Shown piece by piece: positions 43,796 to 53,098 of a stretch of 64,000 nucleotides of DNA. A program made the position numbers and the translations under genes. The notes under the pieces are model-generated. The model was given only the letters and a program-made list of their open reading frames with translations. It had not been told where the DNA came from and did not search any database. The stretch is from the NCBI RefSeq assembly GCF_004339725.1, contig NZ_SMGK01000001.1, forward strand, positions 806,001-870,000. The letters are read 5' to 3'. Origin of the DNA: Acidipila rosea (GTDB lineage Bacteria; Acidobacteriota; Terriglobia; Terriglobales; Acidobacteriaceae). Each line of letters opens with the position of its first letter. Positions within the stretch are counted from its first letter, which is position 1.

Positions 43796-44623
43796 ATGCT
43801 CGCTGTTGCCTTTGCTGCCATCCTTCTCTTGCAGCCCTCCGATCTGCCGCAGCAGAACGCTCCGCTGCCCGATGCGCACCAGCTCATGCAGCGCGCCCTC
43901 GCCAATGAAAAGAAGATGGCGGCCGAGCAGGAGCGCTATGAGTGCCGCGTAACCGACGAGACAGTCCAGACTGACAGCAAGGGCAACGTGAAGCACACCG
44001 ACAGCCGGACCATGGAGCAGTTCTACGTCAACGGCGTTGAGATCGAACGCACCCTCTCAAAAAACGGCAAGGACCTCTCGCCCTCCGAACTCAAAAAGGA
44101 AGACGAGCGCGTCATGAAGCAGACGGTCAAGTACAGTGACCAGGCAAAGGCGACCAAAGAGACCGACCATCAGAATCAGCAGATTGAAGATGCGATGGAG
44201 GCCATGCAGCTCACGAATGGCCGCCGTCAAATGCAGGATGGTCGCAGCGTCCTGCTCTACGACATCGTACCCAATCCGAAGTTCGATGCGAAGAACATGA
44301 ATCAGCGCTTCGCACAGGCGATGCAGGGAACCATGTCCGTCGATGAAAAAACCGGCGAGCTTATCGACTTCAATATCAGATCGGTTCGTGACATCAAGAT
44401 AGCCGGCGGCCTCGTAGGCAATCTTCACAAGGGCTTTTGGATGCACATCCACGATCATCCGCAGCCCGATGGTGTCTGGCTCACCGATCTCACGGAGGGT
44501 TCAGGCGATGCCCGCGCCGCGCTCTTCTTCCATCCCTACTTCCGCTTCAAGGAGACGACTGGCGACTGCCATCTCTACACCACGGACGCCACCCAGGTTG
44601 GGCAGGCAAAGCTCGCAAAGTAA
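43796..44623 (+). CDS. Secreted hypothetical protein
   Basis: A 275-residue protein from ATG 43796 with GGAGATACC upstream; a frame opening at 43718 would lack a signal at its front. Residues 1-20 are a signal peptide (LAVAFAAILLLQPSD). The body is rich in Lys and Gln with a helical segment (EEDERVMKQTVKYSD-type) and ends in a conserved-looking part RFKETTGDCHLYTTDA. It resembles acidobacterial secreted proteins of unknown role. A strong terminator follows it, shared with convergent hppD. Confidence 0.72.
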   Translation: MLAVAFAAILLLQPSDLPQQNAPLPDAHQLMQRALANEKKMAAEQERYECRVTDETVQTDSKGNVKHTDSRTMEQFYVNGVEIERTLSKNGKDLSPSELKKEDERVMKQTVKYSDQAKATKETDHQNQQIEDAMEAMQLTNGRRQMQDGRSVLLYDIVPNPKFDAKNMNQRFAQAMQGTMSVDEKTGELIDFNIRSVRDIKIAGGLVGNLHKGFWMHIHDHPQPDGVWLTDLTEGSGDARAALFFHPYFRFKETTGDCHLYTTDATQVGQAKLAK

Positions 44624-44639
44624 ACTCGCGCCAACGCCA

Positions 44640-44674
44640 AAGGCCCCTCAAAGCGCCACACTTTGAGGGGCCTT
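44640..44674. terminator. Bidirectional terminator
   Basis: AAGGCCCCTCAAAG and CTTTGAGGGGCCTT form a perfect 14-bp stem with a 7-base loop between the convergent secreted-protein and hppD genes. Confidence 0.85.
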
Positions 44675-44685
44675 CCTTCCGGTTC

Positions 44686-45810
44686 TTACAGGTTGCCGCG
44701 CGAGGCCTGCTCCCGCTCAATTGCTTCGAAGAGCGCCTTGAAATTGCCTTTGCCGAAGCTGCGGCTGCCCTTGCGCTGGATGATTTCGTAGAAAAGCGTG
44801 GGGCGATCCTCTACCGGCCGCGTAAAGATCTGCAGCATGTAGCCCTCGTCATCGCGATCCACCAGGATGCCCAGCTTCTCCAGTTCATCGACTGGCTCGT
44901 CGATCTTGCCCACGCGCGCTTCCAGCTCGGAATAGTAGCTGTGGGGCACCTTGAGAAACTCGATGCCCTGCTGTTCCAGCTTTGAGACTGTGGCGACAAT
45001 GTCATTCGTAGCCAGTGCAATGTGCTGGATGCCCGGGCCGTGGTAGTACTCCAGATACTCCTCGATCTGCGACTTTCTGCGGCCCTCCGCCGGCTCGTTG
45101 ATCGGAAACTTGACCCGCCCGTTGCCGTTGGCCATCACCTTCGACATCAGGGCGGAATACTCCGTGGAGATGTCCTTATCGTCGAAGTGTTGATAGAGCG
45201 AGAAGCCCATCACGTCCGCATAGAAATCGACCCAGCGATTCATCTCGTTCCAGCCCACATTGCCCACCATGTGATCGATGTGCAGCAGTCCTGTGGGCCG
45301 CGCCAGCGGGTCCTGCGCCACCGCGCGGAAGCCCGGCAGGAACGGGCCCTTGTAGTTCGTCCGCTCGACAAAGGTATGGATCGTCTCGCCGTACGTTGCG
45401 ATGGAGGCCAGCCGTACCGTGCCGTGTTCGTCTCTCACCTCGAACGGCTCGCGCACGCTCCGCGCACCGCGCTTCGTCGTTTCCTTCCAGGCGAGGCGCG
45501 CGTCGTCTACCCACAGGGCAACATCGCGCACGCCATCTCCGTGCCGATGAACATGGTCTGCAATTTCGCCATCGGGTCGCAGCGGGGTCGTCAGTACAAA
45601 GCGGACTTTCCCCTGCTGCACCACGTAGGAGGCTCGATCGCGGGCGCCTGTTTCAGGGCCTGCATAGGCGACCAGCGACATGCCGAACGCAACGCGGTAA
45701 AAGTAGGCTGCCTGTCGCGCATTTCCTACATAAAACTCGACAAAGTCGGTACCGTTGAGGGGAAGAAAATCCTTGGCAGTGTGAATTTCAGGATGCAGCA
45801 TCGTAGACAT
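44686..45810 (-). CDS. hppD: 4-hydroxyphenylpyruvate dioxygenase
   Basis: A 374-residue non-haem iron enzyme converting 4-hydroxyphenylpyruvate to homogentisate in tyrosine degradation. The metal ligands fall in GLLHIDHM (near residue 181), GIQHIALATND (near 265) and LFYEIIQRKG (near 342), in the C-terminal vicinal-oxygen-chelate half. Homogentisate dioxygenase and the other catabolic genes are not adjacent. Start at ATG 45810; no other gene appears to share the transcript. Confidence 0.95.
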   Translation of the reverse strand: MSTMLHPEIHTAKDFLPLNGTDFVEFYVGNARQAAYFYRVAFGMSLVAYAGPETGARDRASYVVQQGKVRFVLTTPLRPDGEIADHVHRHGDGVRDVALWVDDARLAWKETTKRGARSVREPFEVRDEHGTVRLASIATYGETIHTFVERTNYKGPFLPGFRAVAQDPLARPTGLLHIDHMVGNVGWNEMNRWVDFYADVMGFSLYQHFDDKDISTEYSALMSKVMANGNGRVKFPINEPAEGRRKSQIEEYLEYYHGPGIQHIALATNDIVATVSKLEQQGIEFLKVPHSYYSELEARVGKIDEPVDELEKLGILVDRDDEGYMLQIFTRPVEDRPTLFYEIIQRKGSRSFGKGNFKALFEAIEREQASRGNL

Positions 45811-45880
45811 GGTTCAACTCCCGGTTTTGCTTGACGCTGGAAAGCGACTTTTCACCATATACCCGCAGAGGAACGATTGA

Positions 45881-48520
45881 CTAGATCGAGTGAGGCTTAG
45901 GGGAGACTGGCTCAGGGAGAAAAACTGAGATAACCGTACCGCTCCGTTCCGGACCCTCAGAGGAGCGTACGCGGATGCGGCCATTGTGCTTCTCCACAAT
46001 GTCACGGCTGATCGAAAGCCCCAGCCCGGTTCCATGCGCCTCCTTAGTAGAGAAGAAGGGTTCGAAGATGTGCCGTTGCACCTGCGGAGACATGCCATGT
46101 CCCGTGTCGGCAATCGTGACGAGCACCCCTGTTCTCTGCGCAGTTCTGTCATGATAAGGGCGCAGTCTGACGAGAATGCGCCCACCCTTCCGGGTCGCAT
46201 CAAAAGCATTTCCAATCAGGTTCGCAAATAGCTGGCGCAGCTCGTTGGCCCGGCACAACAGCGGGGGAGTCGTGCGATAGCGCCGCTGCAGCTCGATGCC
46301 GGCGGAGGCGAAGCGCCCCTGGTAGAGCGTCAATACGGAGTCCAGCAGCACGTTGATCTCAGCCGAGGCGGCCTGTGCAGGCTGGCGATGAAAGCTGAGT
46401 GTCTGCGAAGCGATGGCCGAGACACGCGCCAGTTCCTCCTCCGCCTGTTTCAGATAGGTGCGGGACTCGGCGGAGAGGCTCGGCTGCAGGTTCAGCAGGT
46501 AGAGCAGGTTCGTCACCGACTCCAGCGGATTGTTGATCTCGTGCGCAATGCTCGACGCCAGCCTTCCCACCACAGCCAGCTTTTCCGAATGCCGAAGCGC
46601 CTCCTCGGCATGTTTGCGGGCAGTGATGTCTTCGATAATGGAGATGGAGTGGAGCGGCTTTCCGTCGCCGTCGCGAAGAAAAGAGACGGTGAGATATACC
46701 CAGACGGAATGTCCCTGCTTGTGGATGTAGCGCTTCTCGTAGGAGTAGCGCGGAATTCTACCGGCGACCAGTTCTCGATAACTGAGTAGATCGTAGCCCG
46801 CATCCTGCGGGTGCGTGATTTCGGGAAATGTCTTCCTCAGAAGTTCCTCGCGATCGTAGCCGGTGATCTCGCACATCCTGTCATTCACTCGCAGGAAGTG
46901 TCCATCGCTATCGACATGGCAGATGCCGACCGACGTATGCTCAAAGGTCGCACGGTAAAGAAACTCGCTGTTGCGCAGCGCTTCCTCGGCATTGTGGCGA
47001 GCCGTAATGTCTTCGCATATTCCGATGATTTCGGTCTCGGCTCCGGAGGTGCCCCGCAGCGGCGATCCATGCACAACCACCCAGATCGTTTCGCCGTCCT
47101 TGCGGAGATACCGTTTTTCGATGACGAAGCCGGGTCTTGCGCCTGTCACCGTCTCCTCGTAGAGCACTTTATTCTTTGCCAGATCATCCGGGTGGGTCAG
47201 ATCGGCGAAATTTCTATTCAGGAGTTCCTCGCGGGAGTACCCGGTCAGCGCGCAGTAAGCATCGTTTGCATTGCGGAACTCTCCGCTTGCAGTCGTGATC
47301 ACCATAGCCACTCCCGCTTCCAGAAAGAAGCCTCTGAAGCGCTCCTCGTTGATCCTCAGCGCTTCCTCAGTCAGCCGCTCTCGGGTCGCGTCTGTAATCA
47401 TCGCGAGGAAGCCGGAGTGGCCTGAATTTTTCTTGAGAAGCGGAACTAGGGATACTTTTACAAACCTGCGTTCCCCGGATGCGTAGGTAATCCAGTCCTC
47501 GAAGTCGATCGGCTCGCCGGCAAGGACTTTCTCGATCCGAGGACTCAGCTTTTTGTGAGCTTCGCTGCCCACCACCTCCGCCAGCGTTATGCCCACCTGC
47601 GTGGAGCGTCCTTCAAACATGCTTTGGTAGGCCGGGTTGGTATAGAGATAGTGCTGGTCTGAAGAGAATAGCGCTACAGCACAGGGAAGATCGTTGAGAA
47701 TGTCGCGCTGCAACGCCTCCGCCTGGCGCACCTCCTCCTCTGCGCGTTTCTGTTCGGTGATATCGATGCTCACGCCCGTCAGGTGGGAAGGCCTGCCCTC
47801 GGCATCCATCACCACTCGCCCGCTGGCTGCAATCCAGTGCAGGCTCCCGTCCGGCCAGTAGCTCCTGTGTTCTACCTTGAAATCGCTCAGCTCCTTGATC
47901 GAAGCTTCGACTGCTGATCTGAACGCCGGCTGGTCATCAGCGTGAACCGCTGCCGCCAGCTCTTCAAAGGTGAAGGGGTCCGTCGGCAGCCTGCCGTTAT
48001 TCCGCTTGCATTGAGCACTGCACTCCAGTTTGAGTGTCTTGATGTCCAGCGACCACAGGCCCAGTCTGGCTGCCTCCAGCGCAATGTCCAGCTTGTTTTC
48101 AGTGGCTCGCAGCGCCCTCATCAGATTGTTGCTCTGCTGGCGCTCTTCGCGCATACGCATCAGATTGCGAATAACCGGGCCAAGACTGCCAAGCTGCTCC
48201 TTGGCGACATGGTAGAAGGCTCCCGAGCTGAGGCCTGCCTGCGATGCTTCTTCGGTCAGCGTGCCGCTGGCGAAGATGAAGTCCATCTCCGGCTGCAGGT
48301 CCCGGCAGATCTGCAGCGCATCTACCCCGGAAAGGTCGGGCATGGAATTATCGGAGAGGGCGAGATCGTACTGATGGTTCATCAGCTTCTCGACCAGGCA
48401 TGCCCTTGTGCCGGCCTTATCGATTGAGGCTGAAATGCCGGCCGCTCTTATTGCAGCTTCTACAAGTTCAGCGTCGAGCGCGCTGTCCTCTATATGCAGG
48501 ATTCGAAGAGTTCGGGGCAT
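45881..48520 (-). CDS. Response-regulator/PAS hybrid histidine kinase
   Basis: An 879-residue cytosolic signalling protein, taken from ATG 48520 (MPRTLRILHIEDSALD); a longer frame at 48556 adds 12 residues. An N-terminal REC domain with the phosphoacceptor region LALSDNSMPDLSG is followed by four PAS/PAC units (HYLYTNPAYQSMFEG; GFFLEAGVAMVITTASGEF; YRATFEHTSVGICHVDSDG) and a DHp with an intact phosphoacceptor in SSIAHEINNPL, then HATPase (LFANLIGNAFDATRKGG; DTGHGM; HGTGLGLSIS). No TM helix or cognate output gene is nearby. REC-first kinases often take phosphate from another kinase. Confidence 0.9.
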   Translation of the reverse strand: MPRTLRILHIEDSALDAELVEAAIRAAGISASIDKAGTRACLVEKLMNHQYDLALSDNSMPDLSGVDALQICRDLQPEMDFIFASGTLTEEASQAGLSSGAFYHVAKEQLGSLGPVIRNLMRMREERQQSNNLMRALRATENKLDIALEAARLGLWSLDIKTLKLECSAQCKRNNGRLPTDPFTFEELAAAVHADDQPAFRSAVEASIKELSDFKVEHRSYWPDGSLHWIAASGRVVMDAEGRPSHLTGVSIDITEQKRAEEEVRQAEALQRDILNDLPCAVALFSSDQHYLYTNPAYQSMFEGRSTQVGITLAEVVGSEAHKKLSPRIEKVLAGEPIDFEDWITYASGERRFVKVSLVPLLKKNSGHSGFLAMITDATRERLTEEALRINEERFRGFFLEAGVAMVITTASGEFRNANDAYCALTGYSREELLNRNFADLTHPDDLAKNKVLYEETVTGARPGFVIEKRYLRKDGETIWVVVHGSPLRGTSGAETEIIGICEDITARHNAEEALRNSEFLYRATFEHTSVGICHVDSDGHFLRVNDRMCEITGYDREELLRKTFPEITHPQDAGYDLLSYRELVAGRIPRYSYEKRYIHKQGHSVWVYLTVSFLRDGDGKPLHSISIIEDITARKHAEEALRHSEKLAVVGRLASSIAHEINNPLESVTNLLYLLNLQPSLSAESRTYLKQAEEELARVSAIASQTLSFHRQPAQAASAEINVLLDSVLTLYQGRFASAGIELQRRYRTTPPLLCRANELRQLFANLIGNAFDATRKGGRILVRLRPYHDRTAQRTGVLVTIADTGHGMSPQVQRHIFEPFFSTKEAHGTGLGLSISRDIVEKHNGRIRVRSSEGPERSGTVISVFLPEPVSPKPHSI

Positions 48521-48617
48521 AAGTAAAGGTTTGAGTGTACCGAAAACGCTCGCCATTTGTGTATCGAAAAACGAGCTAGTGCCACCATCTTCGATGCACT
48601 CCGATCAATACCTTTAC

Positions 48618-49946
48618 TTATTCGATGCCTAACCGATGTTGCATGTCTTCAAGCGTAATGCCCTTCGTTTCCGGGTAGATGAAAAGTACGACGAAAAACT
48701 GTAGAACCATCATTACGGAGAAGAAGACAAAGGGTGACCCGGCGGAGCGCTTCGCAAGCAGAGGAAAGGTGCCGGAGATCAGCGCATTCATGATCCAGTG
48801 CGCCGAGCTTCCTACACTCTGTCCCTTGGATCGAACCCGCGTCGGGAAGACTTCACTGATATAAACCCAGATCACCGAGCCCTGCGAGATGGCAAAGAAG
48901 AAAATGTAGGCCACCAGCAGCCACACGAGATACTTCTGGTCCCGCTGCATAAAGAAGATAGCTGCGACTCCGGCCAGGGATACCGCCGTTCCGATAGCGC
49001 CCGTCAGCAGCAGCGTCTTGCGTCCCAGCTTGTCGATCACCGTCATTGCGAGCAGGGTGGCGACCAGGTTCATCGCGCCCACCAGCACCGCCTGCAGATT
49101 GCCTGACACTGCGCTGAAGCCTCCTGCGCGGAAAATATCGTTCAGGTAGTAGAGGATCGCATTGATGCCCGAGAGCTGATTGAACATCCCGATAGTCACT
49201 GCCAGAAAGATGGGCAGCCTGTATTTCCACCGGAAGAGCGGCTCCGAGCGGGCAGAGCGTTCGAGGTGAATCGAGTCGACAATCTCGCGCAACTCTTCTT
49301 CGGAGTTGGGTGTGCCCATCAGTTGCAGCACTTCGCGCGCCTCATCGATGCGGTTCTGCGTGACCAGCCAGCGCGAGCTGCGCGGGATACCGAACAGCAT
49401 CACCAGGAACAGCACGGCCGGCAGTCCTGCGATGCCCAGCTCCCAGCGCCATTCGCTCAGGCCCAGGTGCATCTGCGAGATGATGAAGTTGGATGCATAG
49501 GCGAGCAGGATGCCGACGACGATATTGATCTGGAAGAGTCCCACCAGTCTCCCGCGCCACTTGGCCGGCGCCAGCTCCGCGATATACACCGGGCCCAGCA
49601 CCGACGACCCGCCAATGCCCAGGCCGCCGATGAAGCGGAAGACGACCAGCGCAGTCCAGTTCCACGAAAACGCAGAGCCGATGGCGGAGATGACATAGAG
49701 CACCGCCATGATGCGCAGAGCCTCACGCCCGCCGATCTTCTGGCCGATGGCTCCTGCCGACATGGCTCCGATGACAGTACCCCACAGCGCTATGGAGACG
49801 GTGAAGCCAAGCGCCCCCGGCGTGAGATGAAAGATCTGGGTGAGTTGGTGGGTCGTGCCGGCGATGACCGCCGTGTCGAAGCCGAAGAGCAGCCCGCCCA
49901 GCGCTCCTACAATCGTGCTCTTGAAAAGGTAACGGTTCAGTTTCAT
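48618..49946 (-). CDS. Sugar-porter MFS transporter
   Basis: A 442-residue 12-TM symporter of the sugar-porter family from ATG 49946; a TTG 13 codons upstream is possible. Family signatures: GGLLFGFDTAVIAGT at TM1, RFIGGLGIGGSSVLGPVYIAELAP, WRWELGIAG, GINAILYYLND and the terminal PETKGITLEDM. Glucose, xylose or a similar hexose/pentose is the likely substrate, taken up with protons. The ROK kinase and LacI genes are next on the same strand, supporting a local sugar-use operon. Confidence 0.93.
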   Translation of the reverse strand: MKLNRYLFKSTIVGALGGLLFGFDTAVIAGTTHQLTQIFHLTPGALGFTVSIALWGTVIGAMSAGAIGQKIGGREALRIMAVLYVISAIGSAFSWNWTALVVFRFIGGLGIGGSSVLGPVYIAELAPAKWRGRLVGLFQINIVVGILLAYASNFIISQMHLGLSEWRWELGIAGLPAVLFLVMLFGIPRSSRWLVTQNRIDEAREVLQLMGTPNSEEELREIVDSIHLERSARSEPLFRWKYRLPIFLAVTIGMFNQLSGINAILYYLNDIFRAGGFSAVSGNLQAVLVGAMNLVATLLAMTVIDKLGRKTLLLTGAIGTAVSLAGVAAIFFMQRDQKYLVWLLVAYIFFFAISQGSVIWVYISEVFPTRVRSKGQSVGSSAHWIMNALISGTFPLLAKRSAGSPFVFFSVMMVLQFFVVLFIYPETKGITLEDMQHRLGIE

Positions 49947-50064
49947 CGTTTGAATTCCGGGAGCCTGTACATCTTGTTGAGACAACAGCTAAGTTGCAAG
50001 GCGCGTCCAGGACCCTTCGGCTTCCTTCGTGCGCATCGTTTCCGGAGTGCTACGGATGGCCCGC

Positions 50065-51084
50065 TCAGACGTTGACAGCAGTACTGCGGATCGGCGAGCG
50101 ATCCGCCAGCGTAAATGGCAGAATGCACGCACCGAGCAGTCCTGAGTCCGCGCCGAGTTCCGCTGGCATAATACGCGTGCCGTTGGCAGCCGCGCCTCCC
50201 GGCTGTGTCAGCCTGTAAACATAGCTGCGCCGGTGCACCTCCGCGAAGAGCGATGGCGAGAGCAGATCCCACGCATTCGCCAGTCCGCCGCCCACGACAT
50301 ACAGCGGCAGGTTCAGCGTATTCACCAGCCCCGCCAGCCCAATGCCGAGCGCTCTTCCCGCCAGGTCGAAGACGCCCTTCGCATCCTGGTCGCCGCTCTC
50401 GGCGAGCTTCGCCAGCTCTCGCGCAGTGATTCCTCCGGGCATATCGGCCAACGCCGCAATCCCCTTGGCATCGGCAACGATCGCTTCGCGCGCCAGCCGG
50501 TTCACCGCCGTCGCCGACGCATACATCTCCAGGCAGCCGTTGCTGCCGCAGCCACACGCCGGCCCTTCCGGCCAGATGGTCATGTGGCCGGCTTCGCCCG
50601 CCATGCCGGTCGTGCCATGCCAGACCCGCCCGCCCAGGATGATCCCATTGCCAATCCCGGTCCCCAGCGTCAGCATGCAGAGCGAGTCGATGCCCAGCGA
50701 GCGCCCGCGTCCCAGCATGCACTCTGCAAGCGCAGCCAGGTTGGCGTCGCTTTCGAGAGTCACCTGCTGGCCGAGAATGCCTTCGATCCTCCTGCGCAAC
50801 TCGAAGCCGTCCCATCCGGGCAGGTTCGGCGGGCTATGCAGCTTTCCCTCCGGCAGCTCCAGTGGCCCCGGCGTTCCAATGCCGATGCCCATCAGTTCGC
50901 GGCCCGCGCCGTGTGTCTTCAGCAGGCGGAGGATGGCATCGCACATATCGTCCACCACTGCATTGCGTCCGGCAGCGAGACGCGTCGGCAGCAGGATGGT
51001 TTCAAGCAGGCCCAGATCTTGTGAATACGCGGCAATACGTAGATTCGTGCCGCCGAGGTCTACTCCGATACTGAAAGGGGTCAT
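50065..51084 (-). CDS. ROK-family sugar kinase (glucokinase-like)
   Basis: A 339-residue kinase starting at ATG 51084 with GGTGAAAAG upstream. ATP motif: GVDLGGTNLRIAAY near residue 6; zinc-binding motif CGCGSNGCLE near 183; substrate-loop GMAGEAGHM before it. ROK kinases phosphorylate glucose or N-acetylated hexoses. It has no DNA-binding domain, so it is an enzyme, not a repressor. It lies upstream of the sugar porter and close to a LacI-type operator. Confidence 0.92.
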   Translation of the reverse strand: MTPFSIGVDLGGTNLRIAAYSQDLGLLETILLPTRLAAGRNAVVDDMCDAILRLLKTHGAGRELMGIGIGTPGPLELPEGKLHSPPNLPGWDGFELRRRIEGILGQQVTLESDANLAALAECMLGRGRSLGIDSLCMLTLGTGIGNGIILGGRVWHGTTGMAGEAGHMTIWPEGPACGCGSNGCLEMYASATAVNRLAREAIVADAKGIAALADMPGGITARELAKLAESGDQDAKGVFDLAGRALGIGLAGLVNTLNLPLYVVGGGLANAWDLLSPSLFAEVHRRSYVYRLTQPGGAAANGTRIMPAELGADSGLLGACILPFTLADRSPIRSTAVNV

Positions 51085-51247
51085 AGGTATCTTTTCACCG
51101 AAGCAGTGCCTGCGCATCAGGGCAGGCAGCCAGAAATTTGCAACCAGGGACGGCCAGACGATTGTATGGTATCGATAGCATTTAGATCCTTCGCCGGCAG
51201 ACGGAAACTTTGGAAACTTCCGAAACTATACAGGAAAAGGGACGAAG

Positions 51248-51261
51248 TGGAAACGATTCCA
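51248..51261. promoter_or_regulatory. LacI/GalR-type operator
   Basis: TGGAAACGATTCCA fits the LacI-family consensus TGnAAnCGnTTnCA exactly. It lies 164 bases upstream of the ROK kinase start and just after the lacI-type gene, placing the ROK-porter operon under the local LacI protein. Confidence 0.75.
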
Positions 51262-51275
51262 TCCCGGGCGCAGCT

Positions 51276-52337
51276 TTAGGCTGTGCCCGGAGTACAACCG
51301 CAGGAATTTCGTAACACTAGACGCGTCTCCAGCTTCACATGCTCAGGGCGTTTGCGGCTGGGGGCCGGCCGCCCTTTTTCCGTCATCAATAACTGTGCGA
51401 AGAGCAGCTCCGCCGCAATCCGCCCCAGGTCTTCGATCGGCTGCTGCACCACGCTGATCGAGGGCCGCAGCGTCGATGCCAGTTCGAAATCATCGAACCC
51501 CAGCAGCGCCACTGTCTTCGGCACGGAGATGCGCAGCTTTTGCAGGCTCTCGAAAGCAAATATGGTGGTGCTGTTCTTTACCGTGAAAATGGCGTCCGGC
51601 GGTGTGGGGCCTGACAGGTGGCTCTGCACGGCATACTCAGCCGAGCGGTAATCCTTTACCGACATATCGATCAGGGCTGTTGCGCCGTGAGTCTGCTTCG
51701 CCTGCTGCATTGCCTCGCGAAACCCTCGCAGCCGTTCCCGGATGGTGTAGAGGGTGGTCTCGCCTCCCAGGCACAGGATGCGCTTGTATCCGTGCTCCAC
51801 CAGGTGATGGGTAGCCTCCAGCGCGCCGCGATAGTTGTCCGTGAGGACGCTGGCAATCGTCCCTTTTTCCACCGGGCGATCGAAGCTCACCGCCGGAACA
51901 TGGCTGCGGCCCAGGAACGCGGCCAGAGTCTCACTCTGGTAGTTGGCCGGTGCGATCAGTAGACCGTCCGTGCGATGCCGCATCAGCACATTCAGGTTTT
52001 CAAGTTCGATGTGCGGGTCGTTATTCGTCACCGTCACGATCAGCAGGGAATCGTGCGATCGTGCAATCTCCTGCGCAGCCTCGGCGCAGCTTGAGAAAAA
52101 GGAGTCGGCGATGCTGGGGATGACCATCCCGATGGTCTTGGCCCGCTCGCCCTTGAGGATGCGGGCCGCCTGGTTGGGCATGTAGCCAAGCTGCGCGATG
52201 ACCGCCTGCACCCGGTCAAGAGTTTTCTGGCTTACACGCTCGCCGCCGTTGATCACGCGCGAGACTGTAGTGGTGCCGACGCCCGCCTTGTGGGCTACGT
52301 CTGCGAGTGTGGGAGGTGAGTCGTTCGCTCTCTTCAC
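51276..52337 (-). CDS. LacI-family transcriptional regulator
   Basis: A 353-residue repressor with a helix-turn-helix at about residues 9-30 (TLADVAHKAGVGTTTVSRVING) and the hinge (YMPNQAARILKGERAKTIG), followed by a periplasmic-binding-like sensor domain (GMVIPSIADSFFSSCAEAA, VGLLGFDDFELA-like). The usual inducer is a sugar or sugar phosphate. Target site candidate TGGAAACGATTCCA lies 15 bases beyond its stop codon. It shares strand with the kinase and porter genes but is probably transcribed on its own. Confidence 0.93.
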   Translation of the reverse strand: MKRANDSPPTLADVAHKAGVGTTTVSRVINGGERVSQKTLDRVQAVIAQLGYMPNQAARILKGERAKTIGMVIPSIADSFFSSCAEAAQEIARSHDSLLIVTVTNNDPHIELENLNVLMRHRTDGLLIAPANYQSETLAAFLGRSHVPAVSFDRPVEKGTIASVLTDNYRGALEATHHLVEHGYKRILCLGGETTLYTIRERLRGFREAMQQAKQTHGATALIDMSVKDYRSAEYAVQSHLSGPTPPDAIFTVKNSTTIFAFESLQKLRISVPKTVALLGFDDFELASTLRPSISVVQQPIEDLGRIAAELLFAQLLMTEKGRPAPSRKRPEHVKLETRLVLRNSCGCTPGTA

Positions 52338-52659
52338 TGTAATGAGTTTTTTGCCTCAAAAAAAAGGATTTCGTATGAACAGCAGATTGCAAACCAGTCT
52401 ATGTCTTTGACGATTGTTCCGCCAGATTGGTTCCATTTCTAACAGGAATTTGCGCGGCTGATGCCATACTCGTCCGCTTCTTATGGCATCAAAATAAGTC
52501 AGCCTCGTTTTATCGTCTGTTTACAGGGAGGGCTTTTCCAGCAATCCTGCTGGGGGTATGATTCTGATTGGTTTGGGAGCGACCCTGCAAAGGCGTCTTC
52601 CTGGAAGCCAATCCAGTTTTGCTGGACCTGCGTATTACAAATTGAAGGAGCAACTTACC
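52338..52659. other. 322-base intergenic leader with inverted repeats
   Basis: No gene is seen between the LacI gene and the secreted Cys-rich protein gene. It holds a perfect 10-bp inverted repeat, TGATGCCATA-13-TATGGCATCA (52460-52492), then two smaller hairpins (CCAGCA-ATCC-TGCTGG and TCCAG-TTTTG-CTGGA) in the presumed leader of the downstream gene. The first has no T-run on either strand, so an operator or structured leader is more likely than a terminator. Confidence 0.5.
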
Positions 52660-52977
52660 ATGAAGAAGCTGACAACCACCCTGGCCATCCTGTTGATGGC
52701 CTCCCCCGCGCTGTTCGCGGCCGATATGTCCTACACCGGTGTTGTATCCGACAGTATGTGCGGAGCCAAGCACTCCACTGCCAGCGCAGATGCAGCCAAG
52801 TGCGTGAAGAAGTGCGCCATGGGCGGCTCTGACCTCGCGCTCGTTTCCAACGGCAAGGTCTACACGCTGAAGGGCAACAAGGACAAGATGATGGCCTATG
52901 CCGGCAAAGACGTTAAGGTCATGGGCACTGCTGACGGCGACACCATCAACGTCACCTCCATCAAAGCCGCAAAGTAA
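52660..52977 (+). CDS. Small secreted Cys-rich protein
   Basis: A 105-residue protein from ATG 52660, with AAGGAGCAAC upstream. Residues 1-19 are a signal peptide (LTTTLAILLMASPALFA). The mature part has the pattern SDSMCGAKHSTASADAAKCVKKCAMGG, with Cys, His and Lys spacing that may bind metal, then short beta strands (LVSNGKVYTLKGNKDKMMAYAGKDVKVMG). Such small proteins, sometimes placed in DUF5818, are frequent in acidobacteria. Role unknown. Ends in a very strong terminator. Confidence 0.8.
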   Translation: MKKLTTTLAILLMASPALFAADMSYTGVVSDSMCGAKHSTASADAAKCVKKCAMGGSDLALVSNGKVYTLKGNKDKMMAYAGKDVKVMGTADGDTINVTSIKAAK

Positions 52978-52992
52978 ACCCGTCTAACCAGC

Positions 52993-53050
52993 AAAAGCGG
53001 GCGGCCTGTCTTCTGTTCCAGAGCACAGGCCGCCCGCTTTTTAGTTTTCC
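52993..53050 (+). terminator. Strong Rho-independent terminator
   Basis: A perfect 16-bp stem (AAAGCGGGCGGCCTGT / ACAGGCCGCCCGCTTT, 17 with the flanking A-T pair) with a 15-base loop, followed by TTTTTAGTTTT. It ends the Cys-rich-protein message and may serve the glpF side too. Confidence 0.92.
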
Positions 53051-53098
53051 AGATCGTACATCAGAACGCTGGATTAAATTTGCTTCATCTCCCGCGCC

